From Saprospiraceae bacterium (GTDB lineage Bacteria > Bacteroidota > Bacteroidia > Chitinophagales > Saprospiraceae): 64,000 bases of DNA. Shown piece by piece: positions 19,299 through 29,775 of this stretch. The notes beneath the pieces were generated by a model that saw nothing but the letters and a program-made list of their open reading frames with translations, searched no databases and had not been told where the DNA came from. Each line of letters opens with the position of its first letter. Position 1 is the first letter of the stretch. The stretch lies in assembly GCA_016715245.1 (NCBI GenBank), contig JADKAS010000033.1, forward strand, positions 205,389-269,388. The letters run 5' to 3'. The translations under genes and the position numbers were made by a program.

Positions 19299-20963
19299 TT
19301 ATTTTTTCTTTTCTTTTGCCCAGCTATCTTTCAGTCCAACCGTTTTATTAAATACTATTTTTTCAGTTGATGAATCAGGATCTACAGTAAAATACCCCAA
19401 CCTCAAAAACTGAAATTGTTTTCCAAAAGATTTTCCGTATTTTAACATTCCAGGATCCATTTTGGCTGTAGCAATCACAGTCATTGAATCTTTGTTTACA
19501 TGTTCCATAAAGTCTTCCACTCCTTCACCTGGTGAAGGATGTGTAAATAACCGGTCATAGATTCTCACATCACAATTTACCGCATTTTTTGCGTTTACCC
19601 AATGAATTGTACCTTTTGCTTTCAAACCTGAAGTGTCCTGACCACTTTTACTATCAGGAAAATAGTTGGCGTATATTTCTGTAACTTCTCCATTTGCATT
19701 TTCACTAAAACCGGTACACTCGATAATAAAAGCATGTTTTAATCTTACAAGACCACCCGGTTTCATCCTGAAAAAATTATCAGGCGCATCTTTCATGAAA
19801 TCTTCTTTTTCAATAAAAATTTCATTTGAAAATTGAATCGGCCTTGTTCCTGAATTTTCATCTTCAGGGTTCAGCTCCATAACCAGTTCTTCAGAAATAT
19901 TGTCCGGAAAATTTTTGATTACTACTTTTACCGGGTCGATAACCAGCATGGTTCTTTCCGCGGTTTTATTTAACTCGTCTCTTACACACGCTTCCAGCAG
20001 GTTTATTTCAATCGTATTTTCTCTTTTAGCCACCCCCGCTTTATCGCAAAACGTTCTTATGGCCATAGGAGGATATCCTCTCCGACGCATGCCGCTAATA
20101 GTAGGCATCCTTGGATCATCCCAACCATCTACATATTTGTCCTGCACTAACTTTAACAATTTCCTTTTGCTGGTAATCATGAATTCAACATTCATCCTGG
20201 CAAATTCGGTTTGTTTACTGGGGAAAATTTCAAGTTTTTCTATAAACCAATCGTACAATGGTCTGTGATGAATAAATTCGAGAGAACAAAGTGAATGAGT
20301 GATTCCTTCTATTGAATCAGATTGACCGTGGGCAAAATCATACATCGGATAAATACACCATTTATCACCTGTTCTGTGATGGTGTTCATGTTTAATCCTG
20401 TATATAATCGGATCTCTCATCAACATATTGGGAGAACTCATGTCCACATTGGAGCGTAATACTCTGGAACCGTCAGCAAACTCACCATTCCTCATTCTTT
20501 CAAATAGATTGAGGTTTTCTTCGATATTTCTGGTTTTGTAAGGACTATTTGTCCCCGGCTCTGTCGGGCTTCCTTTCATGGCAGCGATTTCTTCAGGTGT
20601 AGAATCATCTACATATGCCAACCCTTTTTTAATCAGTGTTACAGCGTACTGGTAAAGCGTCTCAAAATAATCCGAAGCGTATAATTCTTCTTTCCATCTG
20701 AATCCAAGCCAGCTTATATCTTTTTTAATATTATCTACATATTCCGTTTCTTCCGTCGTGGGATTAGTGTCATCAAACCGAAGATTGGTAGCTCCATTAT
20801 ATTTTTCGGCAAGCCCGAAGTTGACACAAATAGCTTTCGCATGGCCAATATGTAAATATCCATTTGGTTCAGGAGGAAAACGTGTCAGAACTTTCCCGTC
20901 GTGTTTTCCACTGTTGATATCTTCTTCGATAATTTGTTCGATAAAATTTAATGAATCGTTCAT
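19299..20963 (-). CDS. glnS: Glutaminyl-tRNA synthetase
   Basis: A class I aminoacyl-tRNA synthetase of 554 residues, a normal length, charging tRNA-Gln. The Rossmann fold holds the HIGH motif in PPEPNGYLHIGHAKA (near residue 31). DDTNPTTEETEYVDNIKKDI and RDPIIYRIKHEHHHRTGDKW are GlnRS-type; the latter region separates GlnRS from GluRS. The KMSKS-equivalent loop is ITSKRKLLKLV (near residue 262). GWDDPRMPTISGMRRRGYPP follows. The C-terminal two-barrel anticodon-binding domain (IEINLLEACVRDELN onward) is complete. It is 16 nt downstream of argS on the same strand, so the two are probably co-transcribed. A GlnRS means Gln-tRNA is made directly and not only by transamidation. Confidence 0.97.
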   Translation of the reverse strand: MNDSLNFIEQIIEEDINSGKHDGKVLTRFPPEPNGYLHIGHAKAICVNFGLAEKYNGATNLRFDDTNPTTEETEYVDNIKKDISWLGFRWKEELYASDYFETLYQYAVTLIKKGLAYVDDSTPEEIAAMKGSPTEPGTNSPYKTRNIEENLNLFERMRNGEFADGSRVLRSNVDMSSPNMLMRDPIIYRIKHEHHHRTGDKWCIYPMYDFAHGQSDSIEGITHSLCSLEFIHHRPLYDWFIEKLEIFPSKQTEFARMNVEFMITSKRKLLKLVQDKYVDGWDDPRMPTISGMRRRGYPPMAIRTFCDKAGVAKRENTIEINLLEACVRDELNKTAERTMLVIDPVKVVIKNFPDNISEELVMELNPEDENSGTRPIQFSNEIFIEKEDFMKDAPDNFFRMKPGGLVRLKHAFIIECTGFSENANGEVTEIYANYFPDSKSGQDTSGLKAKGTIHWVNAKNAVNCDVRIYDRLFTHPSPGEGVEDFMEHVNKDSMTVIATAKMDPGMLKYGKSFGKQFQFLRLGYFTVDPDSSTEKIVFNKTVGLKDSWAKEKKK

Positions 20964-20979
20964 TTTGTTTTTTTATATT

Positions 20980-22827
20980 TTACATCCTGTCGGGCATTTC
21001 TATTCCCAACAGATTAAGAGAAGTTTGCAGTGCGTTGGCTACTTCCTTACTGAGACTCAATCTGAAATCTATTAAAGAAGCTGTTTCCGCACTGAGTATT
21101 CTGGTTTCGTGATAATATTTGTGAAATTCCTTAGCAAGAGTGTATGCATAATTTGCAACGCCGGAAGGTTCGTACTGTTTGGCAGCGTTTGAAATAACTT
21201 CTGGAAATGACATCAGTAGTTGAATCAATGTTTTTTCCCCTTCATTGAGTGTTTCAGGAAGCATGAAGGTTTTGTTTTGAGTTGCAGAGTCTGACTTTCT
21301 GAATAAAGACTGGATTATTACAAAGGCATTTTGAATATACGGACCAGTAGCACCTTGCATATCAACAGATTCCTTTGGATCGAAAATCATCCTTTTTTGT
21401 GGCTGAACCTTTATTATGAAAAATTTAATGGCGCCCAAACCGATTTTATAAAAAATATTTTCCTGTTCCTCCACAGTCATGTGGGCAAGTTCTCCCCTTT
21501 CTCCCGCATTGAGTTTTGCCTCAGATATTACTTCAGCAATCAAGTCGTCTGCGTCGACTACAGTACCTTCACGTGATTTCATTTTCCCGGTTGGAAGATC
21601 TACCATACCATAAGATAAGTGAAACAAACCGTCAGCAAATGGTTCACCCAGTCTTTTAGCAATTTCAAATAACACTTTGAAATGATAGTCCTGTTCGTCA
21701 GCCACGGTATAAATCATTTTTTTAGCACCAAAATCTTCATATCTTTTTATGGCTGTGCCTATATCCTGAGTGATATATACTGAGGTGCCATCACTTCGCA
21801 ATACAATTTTTTTATCCATGCCGGCATCTTCCAGATCTATCCAAACACTGGAATCAGGCAAGCGGTAAAAAACGCCTTTGACAAGACCTTCCTCCACTAC
21901 TTTTTTACCCAAGATATAGGTTTCAGACTCGTAGTAAACGGAATCAAAAGAAACACCAAGTGTTTTATAGGTTGTATCAAAACCTTCATAAACCCATCCA
22001 TTCATTTGTTTCCATAACTGAATGGTATCATTAGCCCCTGCTTCCCATTCAAGAAGCATATTTCTTGCTTCTGCTCCAAGGGGAGAAAATTCATTGAAAT
22101 AGGTGTTTTTAAACACTTTGAAAAAATCTGTCTTTTCCTGATTTTCCTTTTTTTGTCCTAGATAAATTTTTCCTCCTTCTTCTGATTCGCTAAAAGCAGT
22201 ATATTCTTTTACAAATTCCTGTTCGAATTTAACATAAAAATCGCCGACAAAATGATCCCCTTTAATTCCAGTGGTTTCGGGTGTTTTTCCTTCTCCCCAC
22301 TTTTTCCAGGCGAGCATACTTTTACAAATGGCAATACCTCTGTCATTAATCACTTGAGTTGTTACCACTTCATTTCCTTCGAATTCCAGAATTTTGCTTA
22401 CAGACCAACCCAACAATATATTTCTGATATGACCAAGGTGCAATGGTTTATTGGTATTGGGCGATGAATACTCAACCAAAACTTTTTCTCCTGTTGGTTT
22501 TCTACTTGAAAAATATTCCTTTTGCTGAATTTTAGAAAACGCTTCCAGCCAGAAAGAATCTTTCAGAGATAGATTCAGGAAACCTTTGACTACATTGTAT
22601 TTTTCGACAATAGTTGAGTTATTAATTAGCCAATTGCCTAAAGTTTCACCAATAACCTCCGGAGACTTACCTGCCTGTTTCACCAGTGGAAAAACCACAA
22701 AAGTAACATGCCCTTCGAATTCCTTTTTGGTTTCATTAAGAATCACATCAAAGTTGCCTTCCACAGCAAATAAAGATTCGTTGATTCCCCTTAAAATTTC
22801 TTCATGTAACGTTTTGTAAAAAAACAT
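20980..22827 (-). CDS. argS: Arginyl-tRNA synthetase
   Basis: A class I aminoacyl-tRNA synthetase of 615 residues charging tRNA-Arg. It has the ArgRS-specific N-terminal Add1 domain (residues 1-110, with GHVTFVVFPLVKQAGKSP), the HIGH motif in SSPNTNKPLHLGHIRN (near residue 128), the DRG motif (VINDRGIAICKSMLAW), RSDGTSVYITQDIGTAIKR, YTVADEQDYHFKVLFE and the KMSKS-like loop LPTGKMKSREGTVV (near residue 412). The C-terminal DALR anticodon-binding helix bundle is complete, ending LLGIEMPDRM. Upstream is the Na+/Ca2+ antiporter gene (10 nt gap), downstream glnS (16 nt gap), so a multigene operon from valS or earlier is likely. Confidence 0.97.
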   Translation of the reverse strand: MFFYKTLHEEILRGINESLFAVEGNFDVILNETKKEFEGHVTFVVFPLVKQAGKSPEVIGETLGNWLINNSTIVEKYNVVKGFLNLSLKDSFWLEAFSKIQQKEYFSSRKPTGEKVLVEYSSPNTNKPLHLGHIRNILLGWSVSKILEFEGNEVVTTQVINDRGIAICKSMLAWKKWGEGKTPETTGIKGDHFVGDFYVKFEQEFVKEYTAFSESEEGGKIYLGQKKENQEKTDFFKVFKNTYFNEFSPLGAEARNMLLEWEAGANDTIQLWKQMNGWVYEGFDTTYKTLGVSFDSVYYESETYILGKKVVEEGLVKGVFYRLPDSSVWIDLEDAGMDKKIVLRSDGTSVYITQDIGTAIKRYEDFGAKKMIYTVADEQDYHFKVLFEIAKRLGEPFADGLFHLSYGMVDLPTGKMKSREGTVVDADDLIAEVISEAKLNAGERGELAHMTVEEQENIFYKIGLGAIKFFIIKVQPQKRMIFDPKESVDMQGATGPYIQNAFVIIQSLFRKSDSATQNKTFMLPETLNEGEKTLIQLLMSFPEVISNAAKQYEPSGVANYAYTLAKEFHKYYHETRILSAETASLIDFRLSLSKEVANALQTSLNLLGIEMPDRM

Positions 22828-22837
22828 ATTTTATATT

Positions 22838-23809
22838 TTATCCTCTGGCCAACAGGTACATAACATAAACACAATACGCCAATATATATACAACTCCATG
22901 CCAGCTTTTTACTTCCAGTTTTCGGCTTATTATCATTAAAAGGACGATAAGTGTAGAAGCAAGCAAGACCACAAAAGCGTCAAAATTATTGGCTTTGTTC
23001 ATCGGTAACGGGCTGATTACAGCACTCAATCCAAGAATCCACAATAAATTAAATATATTGGAACCTACCACATTACCTACAGCAACATCAACATTTCCTT
23101 TTCTGGCAGCAACAATGGATGTCATCATTTCAGGTAAAGAAGTTCCTATGGCGACAATCGTCAAACCGATAAATGCCTGACTCATTCCCAATAAGGTCGC
23201 AAAATGTACTGCTCCATCTACAACCCATTTACCGCCAAAAAAAAGCATGGCAATACCCGCTAAAATTAAGCTCCATTCTCTGAGAACATTCAACTTTTCA
23301 GGTTTTTCTTCTTTGTTATTCATTCTGTCATTCAAAGCCGTCATAACAATATAAGCAAAAAACAAAAAGAAAAAAAACAGTATGGTCATTCCATCATATC
23401 TGCTCAACCCTTCCAAAGTGTCGTTGGCACCCCAAATTTCAGCATTTCCCAAAAAACCAACAATCATGATAGCAGCCATGGAAAAAGGAATTTCCGCAAT
23501 AACCGTGTCTTTAGAAAGCGGCAATTTCCTGATAATAGCTGACATACCCAGTATCAGTAAAACATTGGCAATATTACTTCCGTACACATTACCTATTGCT
23601 ATATCTACATTGCCCTGTGCACTTGCCAGAAGGTTGACTATCAGTTCCGGTAGTGAAGTTCCAATAGAAACAATAGTCAACCCTATGACCATGTCTGAAA
23701 TACCAAAAGTTTTAGCCAGGGCCGAAGCTGCCTCCACTAAAAACTCCGCTCCTTTTATAAGGAGCACAAAACCGATAAAAAAGAGAATATATATTAATAT
23801 TGTTTCCAC
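22838..23809 (-). CDS. Calcium/sodium antiporter (CaCA superfamily, YrbG-like)
   Basis: A 323-residue inner membrane protein with about ten spans. The two inverted alpha repeats are clear: GTSLPELIVNLLASAQGNVDIAIGNVYGSN (residues of about 51-80, described in two parts) and GTSLPEMMTSIVAARKGN with VDVAVGNVVGSNIFN in the second half. The central cytoplasmic loop with basic and acidic residues (NDRMNNKEEKPEK) separates them. It exchanges Na+ for Ca2+, probably lowering cytoplasmic calcium. It lies between valS (4 nt gap) and argS (10 nt gap), which suggests co-transcription with the synthetase genes although no functional link is known. Confidence 0.93.
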   Translation of the reverse strand: METILIYILFFIGFVLLIKGAEFLVEAASALAKTFGISDMVIGLTIVSIGTSLPELIVNLLASAQGNVDIAIGNVYGSNIANVLLILGMSAIIRKLPLSKDTVIAEIPFSMAAIMIVGFLGNAEIWGANDTLEGLSRYDGMTILFFFFLFFAYIVMTALNDRMNNKEEKPEKLNVLREWSLILAGIAMLFFGGKWVVDGAVHFATLLGMSQAFIGLTIVAIGTSLPEMMTSIVAARKGNVDVAVGNVVGSNIFNLLWILGLSAVISPLPMNKANNFDAFVVLLASTLIVLLMIISRKLEVKSWHGVVYILAYCVYVMYLLARG

Positions 23810-23813
23810 GAAA

Positions 23814-26440
23814 TTAATTTTTATTGAATTGTTTTAATTGTTCTGCGAGTATTTTTATTCTTTCTTTTCCATCTGCAAGTTTGGCTTTTTCCCTTTCAAC
23901 GACCTCAGCCGGTGCTCCGGAAACAAATCTTTCGTTTTCCAGCTTTTTTAGTACTGAAGTAACAAAACCTTTTTGGTATTCAAGTTCTTTGATGATTTCT
24001 TCGACCATTTCAGAAGTGTCTTCCTGTAAAGTGATTCCCAAAATACATTTCTCAGTTCCGGATATAAATACCAACCCATCCTTGTCTTCTTTTGTGGTTG
24101 ACAAAGAAGATAAAAAGGCCATTTTCTGAACTAATTCAGACCATCCGCTGAGTTGAAAAAGAGCACGTGACCTTTCTGTTTCTATGATGTGAAGCGGAAT
24201 TTCCTCACGCATTTTTATTCCATGTTTATTTCTGCTATCCCGAACCTGAGTTATAATTTCTTTTGCCTGTTCGACCTTGGATATCAAATCTTTATCATAA
24301 GTTCCGACTTCCGGAAAAGGGCTGACAATACAATCTATAAATGCTTTATCCTCGTGTAATGCGTGCCATAACTCTTCAGTGATAAACGGCATATATGGAT
24401 GGAGTAAAGTGCAAATATTTTTAAATAATGTTACCGTATTCGATTTTGTTTCCGCTGAAACAACACCATCCTGAGGTTTTACTATTTCCAGATACCAGGA
24501 ACAAAAATCTGTCCACACGAATGAGTATATGGAAATCAGGGCCTCAGACAAACGGTATTCGTCTATATTTTTGACAACCTCTTCAACCAGTTCTTTGTGT
24601 TTTTGAGAAAGCCACAAAAAGGCAAGTTGATCAGCTTCCGATGGTTTTTTACTTTCATCAGTTTGCCAACCTTCTACCAACTTCAACGCATTCCACATTT
24701 TATTGCAGAAATTCCTTCCCTGTTCACAAAGTTTTTCATCAAATAAAAGATCACCCCCTGCAGGAGAACATGACATCATGCCAAACCTCACACCATCTGC
24801 TCCATAATCGGCAATAAGCTGTAATGCATCAGGACTATTGCCAAGTGATTTACTCATTTTACGGCGCATTTTATCTCTTACCATTCCGGTAAAATAAACG
24901 TCATGGAAAGGTTTTTCTCCCATCCACTCATACCCCGCTATGATCATTCTGGCTACCCATAAAAATATAATATCCCAGCCTGTAACCAGCACACTTGTCG
25001 GATAATAATAGTCAATCTCCTCTTTGTTACGGAAACCGTCAAAAACGCTTATTGGCCATAGCCAGGATGAAAACCAGGTATCTAATACGTCTTCATCCTG
25101 TCTCAAATCTTGTAAAGCAATGTCAGGATACTTTTGGCGCGCCTGAAGCAAGGCTTCCTCTTCGTTGACCGCGACAAAAATATCATCCTGGTAGTACCAG
25201 GCGGGAATACGGTGTCCCCACCACAACTGACGGGAAATACACCAGTCCCTGATATTTTCCATCCAGTGTTTATAGATGTTTTTCTGATTTTTAGGAAAAA
25301 AGGAAACGTTGTCATTCATCACATTTTCCAGAGCCGGTTTCACAATGGATGGCATATCGACATACCATTGAAGTGACAGGCGCGGTTCAACTACAGCATT
25401 TGTTCTTTCAGAACGGCCTACATTATTCTGATAATTTTCCGCTTTTTGTAAAAAACCCGCATTGTCGAGATCTTTGACAAACTTTTTGCGCACTACAAAT
25501 CTGTCTTCTCCTAAATAAATTGTAGCCTCTCTACTCATGGTAGCGTCTTCATTAAATATTTCGACGACTTCCAGGTTATGGCGTTTTCCAATTTCGTAAT
25601 CATTCATATCGTGGGCAGGCGTAACTTTTAATGCCCCTGTGCCAAATTCACGATCCACATATTCATCGGCAATAATTGGTATTTTTCTGCCGATGACAGG
25701 AACAACCGCTTTTTTACCATGAAGATGAAAATATCTCTCATCCTCAGGGTGAACGGCAATGGCTGTATCTCCGGGAATAGTTTCAGGCCTTGTGGTAGCG
25801 ATAACCAGAAATTCATCACTGCCCTCTATCTGATATTTTACATGGTAAAGCTGACTGTTTTCATTGGCATACAATACTTCTTCGTTTGATAAAACGGTTT
25901 TGGCTTCAGGGTCCCAGTTGACCATTCTTTTACCACGGTAAAGTTTTCCTTTATGATAAAGGTCTACAAAAACTTTCAATACGGCAGAAGATCTTACTTC
26001 ATCCATGGTAAAAGCGGTTCTGTCCCAGTCGCAGGATGCACCAAGCTTTTTAATTGGTTTAAAATAATCCCACCATATTCTTCTTTCCATGCCCATGCAT
26101 GATCGAGGAATTCTTCTCTTGTAAGGTCAGATTTTTTGATACCTTTTTCGCGTAGCAGTTTTACCACTTTGGCCTCAGTGGCAATAGATGCGTGATCAGT
26201 ACCCGGAACCCAACAGGCGTTTTTACCTTCCTGACGCGCTTTGCGTATGAGAACATCCTGAATGGTATTATTGAGCATATGGCCCATATGAAGAACTCCT
26301 GTCACATTGGGTGGAGGAATTATGATGGTGTATGGCTCACGATTGTCAGGTTTTGATGAAAAATAATTTTTTTTCATCCAGTGTTCGTACCATTTTTCTT
26401 CCGTTTCTGAAGGTGTATATTTTGCGCTTCGTTCTTTCAT
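23814..26440 (-). CDS. valS: Valyl-tRNA synthetase (one frameshift)
   Basis: About 876 residues after correction, normal for the family. N-terminal part: YTPSETEEKWYEHW, then PPPNVTGVLHMGHMLNNT (HIGH motif as HMGH), WVPGTDHASIATEAKV and DHAWAWKEEYGG. The second frame begins within KKLGASCDWDRTAFTMDE and includes the CP1 editing domain (ATTRPETIPGDTAIAVHPED, PAHDMNDYEIGKRH), the DEDVLDTWFSSWLWP segment, GRDKMRRKMSKSLGN-type KMSKS as RKMSKSLGN, and the C-terminal coiled coil (EYQKGFVTSVLKKLENERF). One missing A in the run at 26047-26051 accounts for the break (LNQLKKLGASCDW). An essential gene with a break in a homopolymer points to sequence error. Its start overlaps the stop of the phosphatase gene by 4 nt (ATGA). 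Confidence 0.94.
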
Positions 26441-27048
26441 TCCCTGGTATAATATTTTAGAGGTAATGCTACTTTTGTCCCGTTTATTTTTTCGTATATG
26501 ATAATAAAATTATTGTAGTCATTTTCGTCAAAGGTCTGGTTAAATAATTGTTTTCCGGAAAGGGTATTTGCCAGTGCAGGTGTTGAATTGGAATGGCCGA
26601 CTATCACTACAGCCTCAAGATTATCATCTGATTCTATTTCATTAACGAGGGCCCTGATATTTTTATGATCATAAGGTTTTATGGAAATCACTTTTATATC
26701 TGCGAGGGAATCCACTGTAAATAATGTTCTTGTAAAAAAACTTGAATATATACCATCAACCCTGGTGGCTCGCAGAATGTCGGCTAAAGCTGTTGCTCTT
26801 TTCAATCCTTTTTCCGTAAGTCCGGGATTGTCTTTAGGGATGGTATCTTTTTCAGCGTGTCTGATGAGATAATACACTTTTTTCACACTATCCATAACAT
26901 GATAATCACCTGAAAGAGTAAAAATACTATCACCCTTGATTGCCGAAACTTCCTGGTTTGAAATATCTTTTTGCTTTACTTCATTTTTACAGGAATAAAA
27001 TAATATACCTGTGCAAACCAATACTGATAAATAAATAATTCTGGTCAT
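26437..27048 (-). CDS. Histidine phosphatase superfamily lipoprotein
   Basis: A 203-residue protein. The signal sequence ends in a lipobox-like FYSC (Cys20). The domain has the family motif YYLIRHAEK (catalytic His at about 63), then GLTEKGLKRATALADIL, IYSSFFTRTLFTV (second basic site), and VVIVGHSNSTPALANTL (proton-donor/His region). This matches the phosphoglycerate mutase-like fold, SixA-like in size. The expected activity is phosphate ester hydrolysis in the periplasm; the substrate is unknown. The gene overlaps valS by 4 nt (ATGA), so translation of valS may be coupled to it. lysA lies 23 nt upstream on the same strand. Confidence 0.85.
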   Translation of the reverse strand: MTRIIYLSVLVCTGILFYSCKNEVKQKDISNQEVSAIKGDSIFTLSGDYHVMDSVKKVYYLIRHAEKDTIPKDNPGLTEKGLKRATALADILRATRVDGIYSSFFTRTLFTVDSLADIKVISIKPYDHKNIRALVNEIESDDNLEAVVIVGHSNSTPALANTLSGKQLFNQTFDENDYNNFIIIYEKINGTKVALPLKYYTRE

Positions 27049-27071
27049 TACAATTCATTTAAAATAGCAGA

Positions 27072-28334
27072 TCAGGAGTAAGCGGGATGTGACATTGGTT
27101 TCAGATTTTCAATTTCAACCTGACCATTCAATAAATCTTCCAGTGTTTCTCTTTGTCTTATAAGATAATCAATTCCGTTGAAGATAAAAACTTCGGCCGG
27201 TCTGTAACGGCTGTTGTAATTGGAAGACATAGTGTAACAATATGCTCCGGCATTATAAAACGCCAGAATATCCCCTTCCGAAATCTCATGTAATCTTCTG
27301 TTGACACCGAATGTATCTGTTTCACAAATATATCCTACAATGGTATAAAAACGATATCTTCCTTCCGTATTGGAAATGTTGACAATTTTGTGGTAAGCAT
27401 CATACAACATAGGTCTGATAAGATGGTTCAGTCCGGAATCAACCCCTGCAAAAACCGTCGAAGTGGTTTGTTTTACAACATTTACTTTGACAAGAAAAGT
27501 ACCCGCTTCACTAACCAGAAATTTTCCAGGCTCAAACATCAGGGTAAGATTTCTTCCATATTCAGTACAAAAATCCATAAACCTGTTGGTAATTTTTTCG
27601 CCAAGTTCCTCAATATCTGTTTCTATGTCCTCTTCCTTGTAGGGAACTTTAAAACCACTGCCAAAGTCAATATAGGAAAGATTTTCAAACTCTTTAGCCA
27701 CCTGAAAGAGAATTTCCGTTCCTTGAAGAAATACGTCTATATCAAGAATATCAGAACCGGTATGCATATGAACCCCATCAACATGAAGTCCGGTAGCTTT
27801 AATAATCCTATGAATAAGCGGCATTTGGTGAAAAGAAATACCAAATTTTGAATCTATATGTCCGGTTGAAATTTTACTGTTGCCACCGGCCATAATATGA
27901 GGATTGATGCGGATACAAACCGGGTAATCGGGGTATAATGTCCCGAATTGTTCAAGAATAGAAATATTATCGATGTTAATCCTAACTCCGAGATGCACAG
28001 CCTGCCCTATTTCCTCTATAGAAACACAATTGGGCGTATACATAATGTTTTCAGGCAAAAAACCAGCCTTAAGGCCAATCTGAACCTCCTGAATGGAAAC
28101 AGTATCAAGTCCTGCTCCCAAACTAAACATATAGCGAAGTATGTTTATATTATTAAGTGCCTTTGCAGCATAATTAATCTTCAAGTCCGGCACCTTAAAA
28201 GCATTTATCAATCGGTCATATTGTCTTTTGATAACCTCAGATTCATAAACGTACAATGGACATCCATATTTTTCTACCAGTTTCAAAGGGCTGATACTTC
28301 CCTCTAACACGTAGGTGCCATTAAAATTTATCAT
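27072..28334 (-). CDS. lysA: Diaminopimelate decarboxylase
   Basis: About 420 residues. A PLP-dependent fold III decarboxylase converting meso-diaminopimelate to L-lysine. The PLP lysine is in INYAAKALNN (Lys58). VHMHTGSDI, SYIDFGSGFKVPY (glycine loop binding phosphate), EPGKFLVSEAG and ICETDTFG with GAYCYTMSSNYNSR complete the active site. The start at 28334 (MINFNGTYV) was chosen over an ATG two codons earlier; both are possible. A TAATTTTG box lies 24 nt upstream. This is probably the first gene of a leftward unit including the phosphatase and valS. Confidence 0.95.
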   Translation of the reverse strand: MINFNGTYVLEGSISPLKLVEKYGCPLYVYESEVIKRQYDRLINAFKVPDLKINYAAKALNNINILRYMFSLGAGLDTVSIQEVQIGLKAGFLPENIMYTPNCVSIEEIGQAVHLGVRINIDNISILEQFGTLYPDYPVCIRINPHIMAGGNSKISTGHIDSKFGISFHQMPLIHRIIKATGLHVDGVHMHTGSDILDIDVFLQGTEILFQVAKEFENLSYIDFGSGFKVPYKEEDIETDIEELGEKITNRFMDFCTEYGRNLTLMFEPGKFLVSEAGTFLVKVNVVKQTTSTVFAGVDSGLNHLIRPMLYDAYHKIVNISNTEGRYRFYTIVGYICETDTFGVNRRLHEISEGDILAFYNAGAYCYTMSSNYNSRYRPAEVFIFNGIDYLIRQRETLEDLLNGQVEIENLKPMSHPAYS

Positions 28335-28358
28335 GAACAATTTCTTTTGTAATCACCG

Positions 28359-28366
28359 CAAAATTA
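28359..28366 (-). promoter_or_regulatory. -7 promoter box (TAATTTTG) for lysA
   Basis: Minus-strand TAnnTTTG match 24 nt before the lysA start codon. No -33 box is obvious. Confidence 0.4.
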
Positions 28367-28436
28367 TAAAAATTATACGGTTTTTCCTGAAATTAACAAT
28401 TCATTATAAAACGGTCGGATTTATAATCGGTCGGCA

Positions 28437-29678
28437 TTAAAGAGAAGAAAGCAACCAATTTCCGTCATGAGGAGAAACTTCAAAATCATTTAAGGCAAAA
28501 ACGGCACTCAATTCCGAAATATCAAATTTGACGGAAGATAATTCCAGTGTCTGTACAGATAAAAGTATTCCTTTACTCTTTGCCATGTCGATAACCATTT
28601 TTTTCATCTCAAGGAGATAATCTGCAAGCAGGATTGGGACATACTCCTCTATTCTTTTTCTAATTATTTTTTCAATAATGGGAGAAGAAAGTTGATATAA
28701 AAACTGGTTTGCCGTGACGTCTACTTTGATGTTGGCAAAATCCAACATGAGCTTTTCCTGATTAAAAAAGGGAACGGAAGAAATGGTAACCGTACCTTGC
28801 AAAGGAGAGCGCAAAAATATTCTGATTTCGAAAACAGAGGTATTTCTGATGATGATTTTTTCGACATCAAAAGACCTGCCTCCGATTTCATAATTATTAA
28901 CGTACAACATCAGAATTCTTTCAAGCCCTTCATACGAACAGAAAAAGTGAATTTGATGTGTTTTGCGTGACATCAGTTCGGCTACCGGTTTTTCAACGCA
29001 AACAATTTTCTGAGGTTGATAAGGCGAAGGTTTATCTGAAATAACAGCTTCATAGTCGGCATAGAGGATAAGTTTTACAGAAGTTGACAAATCCTGAAAT
29101 CCTACAAAGACCCATTGCTTGATAAAAAAGTTGGCGTAAAAATCAGGCTTTTGTGATATTTTTATGTTGCGTGCATAATTTTCCTGCAACTCTGACAACT
29201 GATGAGAAATATTAAACACCGAATTGAAGGTCGACATCCAATTATCCCAGTGATTTTCCTTAACTCTGTTGACGATGATATTTGCCAGAAACTCAAATGG
29301 AATATCAAGACTTCCAATAGTAACGGTAGGCGTTTTGAACCAATCGTGAGATATAAGATCGGCATCAATTTGAATATTTCTGTCTTCCGTTACTTCAAAA
29401 CGGCAACAAATATCCAATCGGATACCACCTTCCCCTTCAACCGAAAAAAGTCCTTCCGGTTTTTTAAAAGTAAAATCCAAAGGAAGGGAGACATTGACCG
29501 TTTTTTCACTAACTTCAAGTTTCCACTTTTCTTTTACTGCCAACGCCACATCAATCAAAAATCCCCCTGCAGAAAAAGATTCTTTTTCCCATTGACACGA
29601 GATGGCTTCTTCTATACGGGACATAATATCCGATTTGGACCATAACAAAGATATACCGTTGAAAGTCGGGTAAGGCAT
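28437..29678 (-). CDS. DUF4403-like protein
   Basis: A 413-residue protein without a clear signal peptide, rich in alternating hydrophobic strands. The pattern resembles DUF4403 proteins: INADADLI-type strands after the N-terminus (IQIDADLISHDW), a central HFFCSYEGLERILMLYVNNYEIGGR, and a C-terminal third with LMLDFANIKVDVTANQFL, a long amphipathic helix (PIIEKIIRKRIEEYVPILL) and a final LSSVKFDISELSAVFAL. DUF4403 has no established biochemical function. The family call is moderate, based on length and layout. The gene stands between prs and lysA on the same strand, with gaps of about 97 and 102 nt. Confidence 0.55.
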   Translation of the reverse strand: MPYPTFNGISLLWSKSDIMSRIEEAISCQWEKESFSAGGFLIDVALAVKEKWKLEVSEKTVNVSLPLDFTFKKPEGLFSVEGEGGIRLDICCRFEVTEDRNIQIDADLISHDWFKTPTVTIGSLDIPFEFLANIIVNRVKENHWDNWMSTFNSVFNISHQLSELQENYARNIKISQKPDFYANFFIKQWVFVGFQDLSTSVKLILYADYEAVISDKPSPYQPQKIVCVEKPVAELMSRKTHQIHFFCSYEGLERILMLYVNNYEIGGRSFDVEKIIIRNTSVFEIRIFLRSPLQGTVTISSVPFFNQEKLMLDFANIKVDVTANQFLYQLSSPIIEKIIRKRIEEYVPILLADYLLEMKKMVIDMAKSKGILLSVQTLELSSVKFDISELSAVFALNDFEVSPHDGNWLLSSL

Positions 29679-29775
29679 GTTTGTTTGTTTCAGAATGCAA
29701 ACATATTACATTTTTTTATAATATCAAAATTTTGTTTACAGGGTGACTGAAAGTCCGGAACCCAGTCTGAAGAAT

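Noticed and set aside
23814..26096. Separate short valyl-tRNA synthetase starting at 26096
   Set aside because: It lacks the HIGH motif, which sits in the adjoining frame. One base in an A run joins both parts.
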